Counted from the first letter of the stretch, positions 29,001-36,809 are shown. The stretch: 64,000 bases of DNA from Spirosoma terrae (GCF_010435915.1 NZ_JAAFZH010000017.1:111936-175935), one strand, 5' to 3'. Notes: a model not told the origin generated them from the sequence alone. Translations and numbers: made by a program.

Positions 29001-29757
29001 GCGCTACAAAAGGTAAAAATAGACGATTAATTGACTGTTCGTCAATGAACGCCAGTAATGCATTCAGGTCTAACCGAAGATCTTCATTAATCAAAACCAA
29101 CGTACCACCGGTGCCTAACGTAGCAAAGATTTCCTGAAACGATACGTCGAAACTTAGGGGGGCAAATTGTAGCGTTCGGCTACCATATCCAGCCGTTGAT
29201 TCGCGAGCCTGCCACTGCAATAAATTGATCAGCGGCCCATGTCCCATAGAAACACCTTTAGGCTTCCCGGTTGAGCCAGATGTATAGAGTACGTAAGCGG
29301 TACTAGTAGGGGTTGCTTTCGTTAGCGACGTTTCCGTATAAACGACATCAGATGCAACACAACGAAGCCCCAGATGTTCAAATCCAGATTTATCCTGTTG
29401 TGTTGTAAGACACGTTTTGAGACCAGAATCACTAATTATTTGCTGTAGCCGATAGTCGGGGTAAGCAGGGTCCAGCGGTAAATAAGCCTTCCCGGCTTTT
29501 AAAATGGCCAGTACACCAATCACCATTTCCAGGCTACGGGTAGTGCTTATACCAACGATAGACGCGTCAGGATCGGTGTTCAGAATGATCTGAGAAAGAC
29601 GATCAGCCCGATCATTCAGTTGTGGGTATGTGAGTTTCTGTTCACCGAAAATTACAGCAACCTGCTCCTTATGTTCACGGGTTATCTCTTCAACAAACTC
29701 GTGAACAAAGGAAGGCGAGAAATAAGCCCGATTTTCTATGTCTTGCGAAACCTGCAT
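23041..29757 (-). CDS. Hybrid NRPS-PKS: A-PCP-KS-AT-ACP-aminotransferase
   Basis: 2238 residues. A domain 1-505 ('LYTSGSTGKPKG', 'NQYGPTECHVV'); PCP 520-595 (Ser557 in GGNS); ketosynthase 615-1045 (Cys788, His924, His963); acyltransferase 1145-1440 (Ser1242 in GHSIGE; 'HAFH' at 1338-1341, the malonyl-CoA type); ACP 1530-1605 (Ser1564); Pro/Thr/Gln-rich linker; class III, glutamate-semialdehyde-type aminotransferase 1770-2190 (PLP Lys2014 in 'SYGKVVGAG'). No ketoreductase is present, so the beta-keto group is left for the aminotransferase, as in iturin/mycosubtilin-type enzymes. The A-domain code by eye is D-V-Q-F-M-A-Q-V-V-K, nearest to proline-type codes; low confidence. Starting with A and no C domain marks it as the loading and first extension module. 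Confidence 0.95.
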   Translation of the reverse strand: MQVSQDIENRAYFSPSFVHEFVEEITREHKEQVAVIFGEQKLTYPQLNDRADRLSQIILNTDPDASIVGISTTRSLEMVIGVLAILKAGKAYLPLDPAYPDYRLQQIISDSGLKTCLTTQQDKSGFEHLGLRCVASDVVYTETSLTKATPTSTAYVLYTSGSTGKPKGVSMGHGPLINLLQWQARESTAGYGSRTLQFAPLSFDVSFQEIFATLGTGGTLVLINEDLRLDLNALLAFIDEQSINRLFLPFVALQYLAESAVSAEQFPASLQEIMTAGEQLKVTPQLVAFFKNLPNCVLYNQYGPTECHVVSQLRLDGDPAIWPLLPSIGQAIDNVELYIVNESLQLLPDGDVGELVIAGACLAEGYLNQSALTSEKFIDLTIPEKGTVSIYRTGDLARYQTDRTIEFLGRRDDQVKIRGHRVELGELEVIINQIDGVKQAVVVAREGLGGQKRLIAYLVGTTDQVNQAGIRKELEQRLPEYMMPSAFVWLADFPKTSSGKVDKKQLPDPELKRPDLTTAYRKPKTTDEQAIARVWLTLFELDRIGLDDNFFELGGNSLLAQKLVAALQHEKYTIPVTKLYQYPTIAGLATFLQSTLRAPSPASISPAKERADAEVDRDVAVIGMAGRFPGANSIDELWNALKLGKETIRFFKDSELDDSISDRFKSDPLYVKARGVIDNADQFDTGLFGLPPTIAQLMDPQQRVFLEIAWEALEQTGYLPQHYGGRVGVFAGCGNNTYYLNNVLSNKELVDQVGSFQVMTLNEKDYIASRTAYQLNLKGPAVSVYSACSTSLLAISQAVQSIRSGQCDVALAGGASITSPINSGHLYQERAMLSKDGHCRSFDAQGQGTVFSDGAGVVLLKSLEAARRDGDTVYAVIKGIGVNNDGAGKGSFTAPNAEGQAGAIAMAIDDARIDASSISYIEAHGTATPLGDPIEMDGLSIAFGEQSETQFCAIGSIKSNMGHLTQAAGVAGLIKTVLALHHKQIPASINFSVPNPAIDFANSPFFVNTELRDWTLQDNHRAKARRAGVSSFGVGGTNVHVVLEEFAPEVTAIRTDSDVVERPAQLITWSAKTANSRELYANRLADVVDKQDVSLADTAFTLQTTRADFSHRRFIVAHSSSELVEKLRVPGSTSGSKTAKDAPGEVVFMFPGQGAQYLNMGRVLYEHETVYRQAIDQCAELLNAYMDTDIRRVLYPQTGDQEAEQRLKNTRYTQPALFVTEYALAQLWMSWGIEPSVFCGHSIGEFVAAHLAGVFTLDDALKLIAIRGRMVSEQPRGSMLTVRLHAETLQSMMPATLSIAAINSHKLCVVAGPDEYIADFARLLDEQSILNQPLETSHAFHSVMMDPIVGDFEKLVQGVTLNRLQKPVVSTVTGTWLTDTQAMDPGYWANHLRETVRFADAVDTLLALDNPLLLEVGPGHVTATLARQQKAARPITILAGLVNHQDWPTACQSILTTLGQLYVNGLNPDWRAFYAGQARKRINLPTYTFDRKRCWVDPVVVAPIAASSAGDTSPVTTPSTLKTKVSMRKDMLIRKINDLLEAASGIDMADATPDMSFLEIGLDSLLLTQVSLTLKKEFGLPITFRQLTNDYATPGLLADYLDQALPPEPAPTSETSSSQPTPTVAPQSIGPVNTIPAGVPLSTNDTALGLLAQQLQLLAKQVALMQGGTTYSDVPASAVSQPVPAQYGANATLSDHAPTAKPVKADGNDLTPEEKVELKKPFGATARIERQASELTDSQQEFLTRLTNRYNQKTGKSKAYAQENRSHMADPRVVTGFRPLTKEIVYPLVVNRSKGSRLWDIDGNEYIDALNGFGSNMFGYQPEWIKQALHDQIESGYEVGPQHELAGEVSQLICDLTEADRAALCNTGSEAVLGTMRIARTVTGRSLIVAFSGSYHGIVDEVLVRGTKKLKSFPAAPGIMPESVQNMLILDYGTDESLKIIRERAHELAAVLVEPVQSRRPEFAPIDFLKEVRAITAASGTALIFDEVITGFRMHPGGAQALFGIKADLGSYGKVVGAGLPIGVIAGKREFMDALDGGFWQYGDDSVPEIGVTYFAGTFVRHPLALAAAKASLQYMKEQGVQLQQELTRKTKHLADSLNSILDYHKLPIFVAQFGSLWKIKFTEEVPYGELLFTLMREKGVHIWDGFPCFLSEAHTDAEIGVIIDRFSRSINELIEAGFLDASPTLSSRVKMASVTLVGDLPPIPGARLGRDQVGNPAWFIPNPDRPGKYLQVKQNDI

Positions 29758-29854
29758 ACCAATAGTCCGTTAAGGTGCCTACAAGACACCTGGTCTTATC
29801 TCATAGGCAAATTCACTGCAACGCAGAAGGCTCTACGTTATTTATCAACGCCCA

Positions 29855-32044
29855 TTATAGTACGTTACGTTGCTGCGCTATTGATCGCTCTGACCCTGAC
29901 TGGGTCAGTTTGATATCAGCTACGCCCGGAACGTCGATATAATTACTTTCAACTTTATTCAAAACTGTAAATATGGGTTGATTCGTAACCCGTACATACA
30001 GACTCAACAGCTGCTTTTCTGCCCGCCCCCAGGCACTGCTGGCGTCAACGACCAGTAGGGACAAGGCACTGTTTTTCAACAAATAAACCGGAATCTGATT
30101 GTTGAGCAACGGCGGCAATTCGAATATGATCCGATCAAATTGCGATGCGTCGAAACCATCTTTATAATCGACCAGATAATCGATCGCCGTTACGTTCATA
30201 AAATCCGGCCGAATCGTATAGGGGAAATAGGTCAATCCTTTATGGTATTCGCGCTGTTCTTTACCCGTTGCCCGTGGATAACAATAGGCCACCTGCTGAT
30301 CGGCCTCCGTATATAACTGATTCAGCCCATTAGCAACCCAGGTTTTTCCCTGTTTCGATCCTATGCTGAACAGCGTAATGATAGGCGGATGCGACTTCGT
30401 TACGCCCTGGGCAATCTCGACGTTTATGGTATTAAATAGTTGCTCGAACGTATTACGGGCTGCCATTGTCGCTTTCGAGAAAACATTCGGCTTTTTAATA
30501 ACCGGAAAAATAGCGGTCACAGGCATTCCAATCATCGATTCAGCCTGCGCTGGTGAGTGAATTCGATTGTCTAACCAGAAACGTAACGCGGTCAACAGCA
30601 AGGCAATAAAAATACCAGCTCCCGCTCCAATAGCCACTAACTGAAGGCGTTTGGACACTTGCGGGGCCTGCGGGAAATCGGGCGCATCCATAATCTCAAG
30701 CGTACCGCCAATGGCTATATCCTGACGGCGAGTCTGCGACTGTTCAACCTGCTGTAATAGATCGAGATACTCTTTTTCAGCCACAGTTAAGTCACGTTGT
30801 AACTGACGTAGCTGAGAGCCTAGTGGCGTGTATTCATTTGTTTTGTCCTGATACTCGCTGATACGCTTTTTATACAATTCTAATCGAGCAACAGACTCTT
30901 CATATTCCAACGACTTAGACATCCGTTCTGCGGCCATTTCCTGAGCGGGTAAGGCATCGGAAGCATTCGTGACTGCATCATATTTTTGAGCGCTCGCCCG
31001 CAAATCGTCAGACGCTTTAGCAACGGCCTCCTGCAAACGACTGATTACAGCGCGTGGCTGACCATACGCTCTGGCATTAGCCAGTTTATTTTCGGCATCG
31101 GTCAGTTTCTTTTGCTTATCGTTCAAATCGGAATTGGCCGCGTTGAGCGTACTCTGCTGGGTCGTCCGCTTGTTAAGGGCATCGAGTGATGCTTTAGCTG
31201 CATTTTTTCGCATCAGCTCCTGATTGTATTCATTGATCAGTGCCTCGCGAGACGTAGCAACATTTCTGGCTTCTTCGTCATAATCCAATACCTTGTGGTT
31301 GGTATTAAACGACTTCAGGTTCGCTTCTGCCTGGGCCAGCGTCTGTTTTGCTTTCTGCAATTTTTCTTCATAATAGCCAACCACCGAATTGGTTTCCGAC
31401 GTTTTCAGATTCGTGTACCGCTGATTTAATGCTTTAATGGCATAAACAAGTGTACGCTGAGCAACCGCCGGATCATCGGCCTCGTACTCCATTGTCAGCA
31501 CATCATTCGTATTCTTGCGGGCAGTAGCTTTCAGCTTTTCACCGATTTGCTGAATAGAATAGTGCGTTTCTGACTTGATCAACAATGCTTTTATGGGATT
31601 GTCGTAAGGAGAATGGGCGAGGCTATCCAGCGTTTGGTGCAAATGAGCCGAATCACCATCGGTTATCAGCTGAGCCTGCCAGCTGGTCGGAAGGGCTTGC
31701 CGAAGCTGATCAAAACCTTCAGCCCCCAGTACTAACGTATCAGGCTCACGTAGCCGTAGGTGATCCGTCAGCAGATCTACCCCTATTTGTAACAAAGTCT
31801 CCTTTGAACCAAGCGTTGTTAGAATATTATCAATAGCACTGGCCGACCGATCGACAAAGCCCGATTGCTTATCGGAAAGCAACGAATACCGCGACACTAA
31901 GCCGGTGTAGAGTGTTGCCTGAGATTTATATACTTTTCGTTCATTACGCGTAAAATAAAAAGCAGCCCCAGCAGTTACGCAGGGAATCAGAATGAACCAG
32001 AGTATATGTTGCCTTAGAAGACGTAGAAACACCTCGACTGTCAT
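29855..32044 (-). CDS. Polysaccharide co-polymerase (Wzz/Wzc-like) with degenerate tyrosine-kinase domain
   Basis: 729 residues in the GumC/Wzc layout: a short cytoplasmic start, transmembrane helix at about 14-32, a periplasmic region with long coiled coil (about 220-440, including 'LGSQLRQLQRDL'), a second helix at about 468-488, then a cytoplasmic P-loop domain. In the BY-kinase part a Walker A survives (G562-S-K-Q-G-K-T568), but the Walker A' Asp is missing ('QQVAYCYPRA' at about 583-592), Walker B reads 'FDRIIFELPP', and there is no C-terminal Tyr cluster, so kinase activity is unlikely. It normally controls chain length and export of polysaccharide. Here it follows a TolC-like gene by 7 bases and precedes the hybrid synthetase by 97 bases. 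Confidence 0.88.
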   Translation of the reverse strand: MTVEVFLRLLRQHILWFILIPCVTAGAAFYFTRNERKVYKSQATLYTGLVSRYSLLSDKQSGFVDRSASAIDNILTTLGSKETLLQIGVDLLTDHLRLREPDTLVLGAEGFDQLRQALPTSWQAQLITDGDSAHLHQTLDSLAHSPYDNPIKALLIKSETHYSIQQIGEKLKATARKNTNDVLTMEYEADDPAVAQRTLVYAIKALNQRYTNLKTSETNSVVGYYEEKLQKAKQTLAQAEANLKSFNTNHKVLDYDEEARNVATSREALINEYNQELMRKNAAKASLDALNKRTTQQSTLNAANSDLNDKQKKLTDAENKLANARAYGQPRAVISRLQEAVAKASDDLRASAQKYDAVTNASDALPAQEMAAERMSKSLEYEESVARLELYKKRISEYQDKTNEYTPLGSQLRQLQRDLTVAEKEYLDLLQQVEQSQTRRQDIAIGGTLEIMDAPDFPQAPQVSKRLQLVAIGAGAGIFIALLLTALRFWLDNRIHSPAQAESMIGMPVTAIFPVIKKPNVFSKATMAARNTFEQLFNTINVEIAQGVTKSHPPIITLFSIGSKQGKTWVANGLNQLYTEADQQVAYCYPRATGKEQREYHKGLTYFPYTIRPDFMNVTAIDYLVDYKDGFDASQFDRIIFELPPLLNNQIPVYLLKNSALSLLVVDASSAWGRAEKQLLSLYVRVTNQPIFTVLNKVESNYIDVPGVADIKLTQSGSERSIAQQRNVL

Positions 32045-32051
32045 ATCTTTC

Positions 32052-32873
32052 CTAATTACGCTTCAATCGCTGAATAGGTACACCCATTAACGCTTCGAAA
32101 ATGTGAACATTCTTTAGAAATTCACCTTTTATTTGCTCCGATATGGATTTCGTTTCTATATATCGGCTGGTTGCATTGGCCAGCCCATCAGCAGTTATCT
32201 TTCCTTTCTGAATTTCAGACTCGGCAATTCTGTAGGCAGCCAGAGATGCCTGCTCATCGATCAGTCGAAGCTTCAATACCTGCTGCGATGTGATCATATC
32301 CTGATAGATCGTAATCAGTTCACGCTTTATTTGCTGCTCAATCGTTTCCTTTTGAATGACAGCCGCTTTATAGTTTGAATAAGCCTGCCGAATCTGGTGT
32401 TTACGGCCAAATAAATCGTGCAACGAAAGACGTACGTCAACCCCAACCCGATATCCGTTAGCGATTTGACCGATAGGGTCCCGGTTAGGTATTGATGAGC
32501 CCGATGAAATAATAGACTGGTTACCACCCGAGTAGTTCGCGTAGCCAGCTACATTTTGCAGTATTTGAGCCTTAGAGCCTTGATACGTAGCATCGAGTGA
32601 GTTAGCAACCTCATTCTGATATTTAATCAGTGGCGAGTTGGTAATGGCAAGTTTGAGCAACTCCTCGAAAGGAATCAATTGAACGGCAATATCCTGATCA
32701 ATATCCAGGTAAACAGTGTCATTGGCAGCTCCTGACGATTGGCCGAACATCATTAATCGTCTACCGCTGGATTTTTGCCCATAACTAAGTGTAATAGCCA
32801 AGCCACCGAATAATAAAATCAGGCCAATTCGGTAATAGATATGCTCGAACCGCCTGGGAATATCAGACATCAT
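32052..32873 (-). CDS. Half-length outer-membrane efflux (TolC-like) protein
   Basis: 273 residues with an N-terminal hydrophobic segment (about 18-32). The conserved start of an OEP repeat is visible ('LLKLAITNSPLIKYQNEVANSLDATYQGSKA'), then an outer-membrane strand-like part ('RVGVDVRLSLHDLFGRKHQIRQAYSNY') and a long helical stretch ending 'IFEALMGVPIQRL'. Full TolC-family proteins have two such repeats and about 420-480 residues; this has one, so it may form the pore from six rather than three chains, or be a reduced partner protein. It is the first gene of the apparent export/synthetase operon. No OPX/Wza (SLBB) gene is seen in the window, so this may stand in for it; that is inference. 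Confidence 0.78.
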   Translation of the reverse strand: MMSDIPRRFEHIYYRIGLILLFGGLAITLSYGQKSSGRRLMMFGQSSGAANDTVYLDIDQDIAVQLIPFEELLKLAITNSPLIKYQNEVANSLDATYQGSKAQILQNVAGYANYSGGNQSIISSGSSIPNRDPIGQIANGYRVGVDVRLSLHDLFGRKHQIRQAYSNYKAAVIQKETIEQQIKRELITIYQDMITSQQVLKLRLIDEQASLAAYRIAESEIQKGKITADGLANATSRYIETKSISEQIKGEFLKNVHIFEALMGVPIQRLKRN

Positions 32874-33224
32874 TCTTTAAAAGTTTTGCTGTTAACATCT
32901 TTTTTTACCCCTCTAATCGAACCTGTTAAAGAAGATGTTTATTAATTGGTCAATTATTTATCGTTAAGTAAAGAATTTACCACTTTATCTGTCCATCTAG
33001 TAGACTCTAGCAAACTTTTGACGGGAATTTGCTCACAGTGTCACAATATACATTACGAGTATTTAGTATTATTTCTAGAAATCTAATCGGCTGTGAACGT
33101 AGCAAATACAGAAATTCCCTATAAAGATTCAGTGTAATTTATAACTTGGATACAATAGACAAGGCTGACTGAAATATGGATAAATTTAATTCCTACGCCG
33201 TACAACCCACTTCATACCTATTGG
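32874..33224. other. Intergenic region upstream of the export/synthetase operon
   Basis: About 350 AT-rich bases between two minus-strand genes. It should contain the promoter for the operon running from 32873 down to 18976. I found no clean minus-strand TAnnTTTG element and no strong hairpin, so the regulation of the synthetases cannot be read here. Confidence 0.5.
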
Positions 33225-34433
33225 TTAGGAAAGCTTCATTTTATCCTTCTGCTGCTCTGCCGAGCTTGTATGGGGGGTAGGTAAAAAGCTCTTAAATGCT
33301 TTCCGCATATTGAAAATAGCTCTAGCGAAACGTAACATCAGCACAGGCACGAGCATAAGTTCGCGCATACCAATCTGTCTCCATAGATAGCCCGGCACTG
33401 ATAAAGCCAGGCTAATGCAAAGCGCGGTTAATGAAAGCAATGGAATGAGCCATAACGTAGCAATAGGGCTCAAGAAGCCCAGCAAAGTGCACACAAATAG
33501 TACTCCCAATAATAATACCCGTGGTAACACTAAAGCCTGAATAACCTTGAAGGCACTTGCCATCCGGCCATTCATCAATTCGGTTACTCCTCGTCTGAAA
33601 TAAAATTTCAGAAATTGCCATTGTGCAGCAATCCATCGGGTCCGTTGATTCTCGAATACGGCCTGCTGAGCTACTTTTTCATCATAAACAAAAGCATTTT
33701 CCAGATAGGCAATTTTGTAGCCAGCCAGAACAATATTCATTTCCAGCTCTTTGTCATATCCACCCATCGTATGTAAATTCGACATGCCCTTCTTCATCAG
33801 AACAGGGTCGAAGGCCATACCGGAACCAATAATCGACGAAGACAACCCTAATGCCCGACTGCCTTTCCGGAAAATATGGTTGTTGATTTCTTCGCTTATA
33901 GCATCCAGAACGGCTACACTTGTGTTGGTATTCTTAGCAACTCTATGCCCCTGAACGGCTTTCCAGTTCTGGTCAAAAGCCGTATTGATCCGGCTCAGGA
34001 AATCAGCGGCCATGTGGTTATCGGCATCGGAGACGACCAGAATTTCGTATTCGTCGTCCGATATTTTTGACAGAGCGGTATTGATCGCTTTAGCAACCGT
34101 AGATACTTCAAACGACACTTCAATTACCCGCACCGGCATTGTTGCCAGTTTTGCCAGCGTCTGTGGCTGAAAAGAATCGGCTATAACAATCAGGTCAAAT
34201 GCATGGGCTGGATACTGTTGCTTTAAGTTTGCATTCACCGAATCAATAATAACAGCGTCTTCTTTATAGGCCGGAATTAATACGCCAATTTTTCTGAAAC
34301 GAGGAGGCTGGCTCGACGGATACGTATCATCGGCGCGACCAAGGCGACCGGCAATGGCAAATACAGCCAGATAAAATACAGATACAGCTAGATAGATTAA
34401 GAAAACTAAATATATAAAGTAGAGAACAGACAT
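33225..34433 (-). CDS. Processive membrane glycosyltransferase (GT2)
   Basis: 402 residues. An N-terminal membrane helix (about 3-28) precedes a GT-A domain with 'GVLIPAYKED', 'VVSDADNHM' (DxD), 'YDKELEM' (catalytic acidic residue) and 'QRTRW' (the QxxRW motif of processive synthases). Two or three membrane helices follow (about 300-365). This is the layout of cellulose/hyaluronan-synthase-like enzymes, which polymerise and extrude a sugar chain. No BcsB/BcsC-type partner or PilZ domain is present, so the polymer is unknown. It is isolated from its neighbours by 350 and 197 bases and probably has its own promoter, as an addition to the Wzx/Wzy pathway. Confidence 0.9.
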   Translation of the reverse strand: MSVLYFIYLVFLIYLAVSVFYLAVFAIAGRLGRADDTYPSSQPPRFRKIGVLIPAYKEDAVIIDSVNANLKQQYPAHAFDLIVIADSFQPQTLAKLATMPVRVIEVSFEVSTVAKAINTALSKISDDEYEILVVSDADNHMAADFLSRINTAFDQNWKAVQGHRVAKNTNTSVAVLDAISEEINNHIFRKGSRALGLSSSIIGSGMAFDPVLMKKGMSNLHTMGGYDKELEMNIVLAGYKIAYLENAFVYDEKVAQQAVFENQRTRWIAAQWQFLKFYFRRGVTELMNGRMASAFKVIQALVLPRVLLLGVLFVCTLLGFLSPIATLWLIPLLSLTALCISLALSVPGYLWRQIGMRELMLVPVLMLRFARAIFNMRKAFKSFLPTPHTSSAEQQKDKMKLS

Positions 34434-34584
34434 GATAGTGTAATTATACTGATAAACAGACAGTCATGGATTGCCTCCACTTTGTTACAATCCTATAAAT
34501 TTTATTCAACAATAAAAATAGTAACAAAAATAAACCTTTTCTTATAAAATAGATATATAACTTAATAATAGCCAATTATACGTT

Positions 34585-34627
34585 AATAGAGTAGAGCATC
34601 AATGCCGACGCTCTACTCTATTTTTTT
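34585..34627. terminator. 13-bp-stem hairpin downstream of the PfkB-type kinase gene
   Basis: A perfect 13-bp stem (AATAGAGTAGAGC and its complement, 12-base loop) with a 7-T run on the plus side. Only minus-strand genes flank it. The minus-strand transcript of the sugar kinase passes through the hairpin with few U residues behind it, so it should work better on plus-strand transcription. Confidence 0.65.
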
Positions 34628-34630
34628 CAT

Positions 34631-35545
34631 CTAAAGACCGAAGGCCGATAGTTTTACAAACTGATCCACTCGATCCTGAATTTCTTCATCTGTCAGGTTT
34701 AGCATTCGCTCAGCACCGAATTTTTCCACACAGAACGATGCCATTGCCGAACCATAAATAATAGCACGCTTCATATTGTCAAACGAGATATCGTCCGTTT
34801 TGGCCAGATGACCAATAAAACCACCGGCAAACGTATCGCCTGCTCCGGTTGGATCAAACACTTCTTCGAGTGGCAAGGCAGGCGCAAAGAAAATCCGGTC
34901 TTCGCTAAACAGAAGTGCACCATGTTCGCCCTTCTTAATGATTACCGTTTTAGGACCCATAGTCCGAATTTTAGCCGCAGCTTTTACCAACGCGTATTCG
35001 CCTGTCAGCTGACGAGCTTCTTCGTCATTCACGACCAATACGTCGACTAGTTTCAGCAGATTCTTAAGGTCCGCGTTGGCGATATCGATCCAGAGGTTCA
35101 TCGTGTCCAGAACGATTAGCTTCGGACGGGTCTTCAGTCGCTCAATAACCATCTGCTGAATCGCGGGGGCCGTATTGCCCAGCATCAGATACTGGCAATC
35201 CTGATACGAGTCTGGAATCACAGGATCGAAATTTTCCATTACGTTCAGTTGTGTTTCCAACGTATCACGGGTGTTCATATCATTGTGATACCGACCCGAC
35301 CAGAAGAACGTTTTCTCTCCTTGTTTGATCTGAAGCCCTTCCGTATTGATACCATGCTGAAGCAGATAGTCAATCATCGATTGCGGAAAATCATCGCCGA
35401 CAACCGCTACCAGATTATTCTTCTTTGTAAAATACGAAGCGGATAAGGTAATATACGTAGCGGCACCGCCTATGATTTTGTCGGTTTTGCCGAATGGTGT
35501 TTCCAGTGCGTCAAACGCAACCGATCCAACGGTAAGTAAGCTCAT
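34631..35545 (-). CDS. PfkB-family sugar/nucleoside kinase
   Basis: 304 residues of the ribokinase/PfkB fold. The N-terminal substrate loop has 'IIGGAATYITLSASYF', and the C-terminal signature 'DPTGAGDTFAGGFIGHL' carries the catalytic Asp and anion hole. 'VVNDEEARQLTG' and 'VVIKKGEHGALLF' are further family blocks. It phosphorylates a sugar or nucleoside with ATP in the cytoplasm; the exact substrate is not predictable. A short gap (67 bases, containing two copies of AGTTTTCAG) separates it from the YghO-like gene upstream on the same strand. Confidence 0.9.
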   Translation of the reverse strand: MSLLTVGSVAFDALETPFGKTDKIIGGAATYITLSASYFTKKNNLVAVVGDDFPQSMIDYLLQHGINTEGLQIKQGEKTFFWSGRYHNDMNTRDTLETQLNVMENFDPVIPDSYQDCQYLMLGNTAPAIQQMVIERLKTRPKLIVLDTMNLWIDIANADLKNLLKLVDVLVVNDEEARQLTGEYALVKAAAKIRTMGPKTVIIKKGEHGALLFSEDRIFFAPALPLEEVFDPTGAGDTFAGGFIGHLAKTDDISFDNMKRAIIYGSAMASFCVEKFGAERMLNLTDEEIQDRVDQFVKLSAFGL

Positions 35546-35612
35546 TTTTATAAGTTTTCAGTTTTAGTGTATAGTTTTCAGTGCTTCTGTACGCGATTTA
35601 TTCACTGAGAAC

Positions 35613-36809
35613 CTATTTTTTCCGCCCAATCACGGGGCATCGTTTGAATGGTTTCGTTTCGTCGAATAGTTTTCGGTACGTAACGTGTGTTTTGACAATT
35701 TTAGAACCCAGTTGACTGACAAACCGTACCATGATTGGATTGAAATCGCCCACCCAGTTCATTTCTAATTCGGTATACTGGAATCCGGGATTATGATCCG
35801 CTTCGTACGGCATACGTAGCGCAATGGCCGCTTCAACGCCTTTACCCTGATGTTCGGGCGCTACGCCAAATACCACGCCAAACGCTTTATGGTTGGTTTT
35901 GAGCAGCATGTGCCACAAAAATTTCAATTTACCGATCAGATCTAACTTGCCATTAACATGTTTAAATACCTGATTGAGCTCTGGTAAACAGACGAAGAAA
36001 GCAACCGGCTCGTCACGGTAGTAGGCGAAATAAATAATCTTATCGTCGATAACTGGCTTCAGCTTTTTCATCAATAGCTGGGCCTGTTCTGCGGTCATGC
36101 CTTTCACACCACTATGGCCTCCCCAGGCGGCATTATAAATATGCCTGAACTGTTCGGCTGCGGCTGGTAAATCTTTTTTGTTGATTGTTTTGAAGCTGTA
36201 ATCCGGATTGTCGTAAACACGTTGCGCCCGGTCTTTTACCGCCTGCGACATATCCACCAGCTTTGCCCAGGTTGTGGGTATGCCAAATGTAAATTGTTTG
36301 AAATAGTCCTTAAACCCGTAGTTTTCAAAGAAGGAAATATAGTACGGTTTTGTGTAGGGCATACAATAGTTTGGCTCACGCTCAAAACCATCGACCAATA
36401 ACCCCCACCACCGATCACGATCGCCAAAGTTGATAGGCCCATCCATGGCTTCCATACCTCTACTTTGAAGCCATGCTTTTCCGGCGTCGAAAAGCATAAA
36501 AGCAGCCTTTTGGTCTTCAATGCATTCAAAAAAGCCCAAACCACCCGTAGGTTGGTCATTGTCGAGGTTGGCAATTTCGCGGTCTACAAAAGCAGCAACC
36601 CGCCCTATGGTTTCCTGCTTATCGTTCAGTAATAAATACCGAACGCATTCACCATGCTCGAAACGTTTATTCCGGGCGGGGTCGAACACTTCCTCTACGT
36701 CGGCATCCAATGGACGTATCCAGCAAGGATCGTTCCGATAGAGACGAACGGGAAACTCAATAAATTCTTTCTGATATTTGGCATTCGCGCCAACGTCAAC
36801 TACCTGCAT
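35613..36809 (-). CDS. YghO-like GNAT-fold protein
   Basis: 398 residues, matching the YghO-like family of predicted N-acetyltransferase-fold proteins widespread in Bacteroidota. Recognisable parts are the N-terminal 'FVRLYRNDPCWIRPLD'-like block (here 'FPVRLYRNDPCWIRPLD'), 'EAMDGPINFGDRDRWWGLLVDGF', 'MPYTKPYYISFFENYGF', and a C-terminal acetyl-CoA-site-like 'VAPEHQGKGVEAAIALRM'. No substrate is known for the family. It is upstream of the PfkB-type kinase on the minus strand and diverges from cysS. Confidence 0.8.
   Translation of the reverse strand: MQVVDVGANAKYQKEFIEFPVRLYRNDPCWIRPLDADVEEVFDPARNKRFEHGECVRYLLLNDKQETIGRVAAFVDREIANLDNDQPTGGLGFFECIEDQKAAFMLFDAGKAWLQSRGMEAMDGPINFGDRDRWWGLLVDGFEREPNYCMPYTKPYYISFFENYGFKDYFKQFTFGIPTTWAKLVDMSQAVKDRAQRVYDNPDYSFKTINKKDLPAAAEQFRHIYNAAWGGHSGVKGMTAEQAQLLMKKLKPVIDDKIIYFAYYRDEPVAFFVCLPELNQVFKHVNGKLDLIGKLKFLWHMLLKTNHKAFGVVFGVAPEHQGKGVEAAIALRMPYEADHNPGFQYTELEMNWVGDFNPIMVRFVSQLGSKIVKTHVTYRKLFDETKPFKRCPVIGRKK

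Noticed and set aside
35546..35612. Two copies of AGTTTTCAG upstream of the YghO/PfkB junction as a regulatory repeat
   Set aside because: The repeats are short and AT-rich and fall in a gap of ordinary composition; chance is a sufficient explanation.
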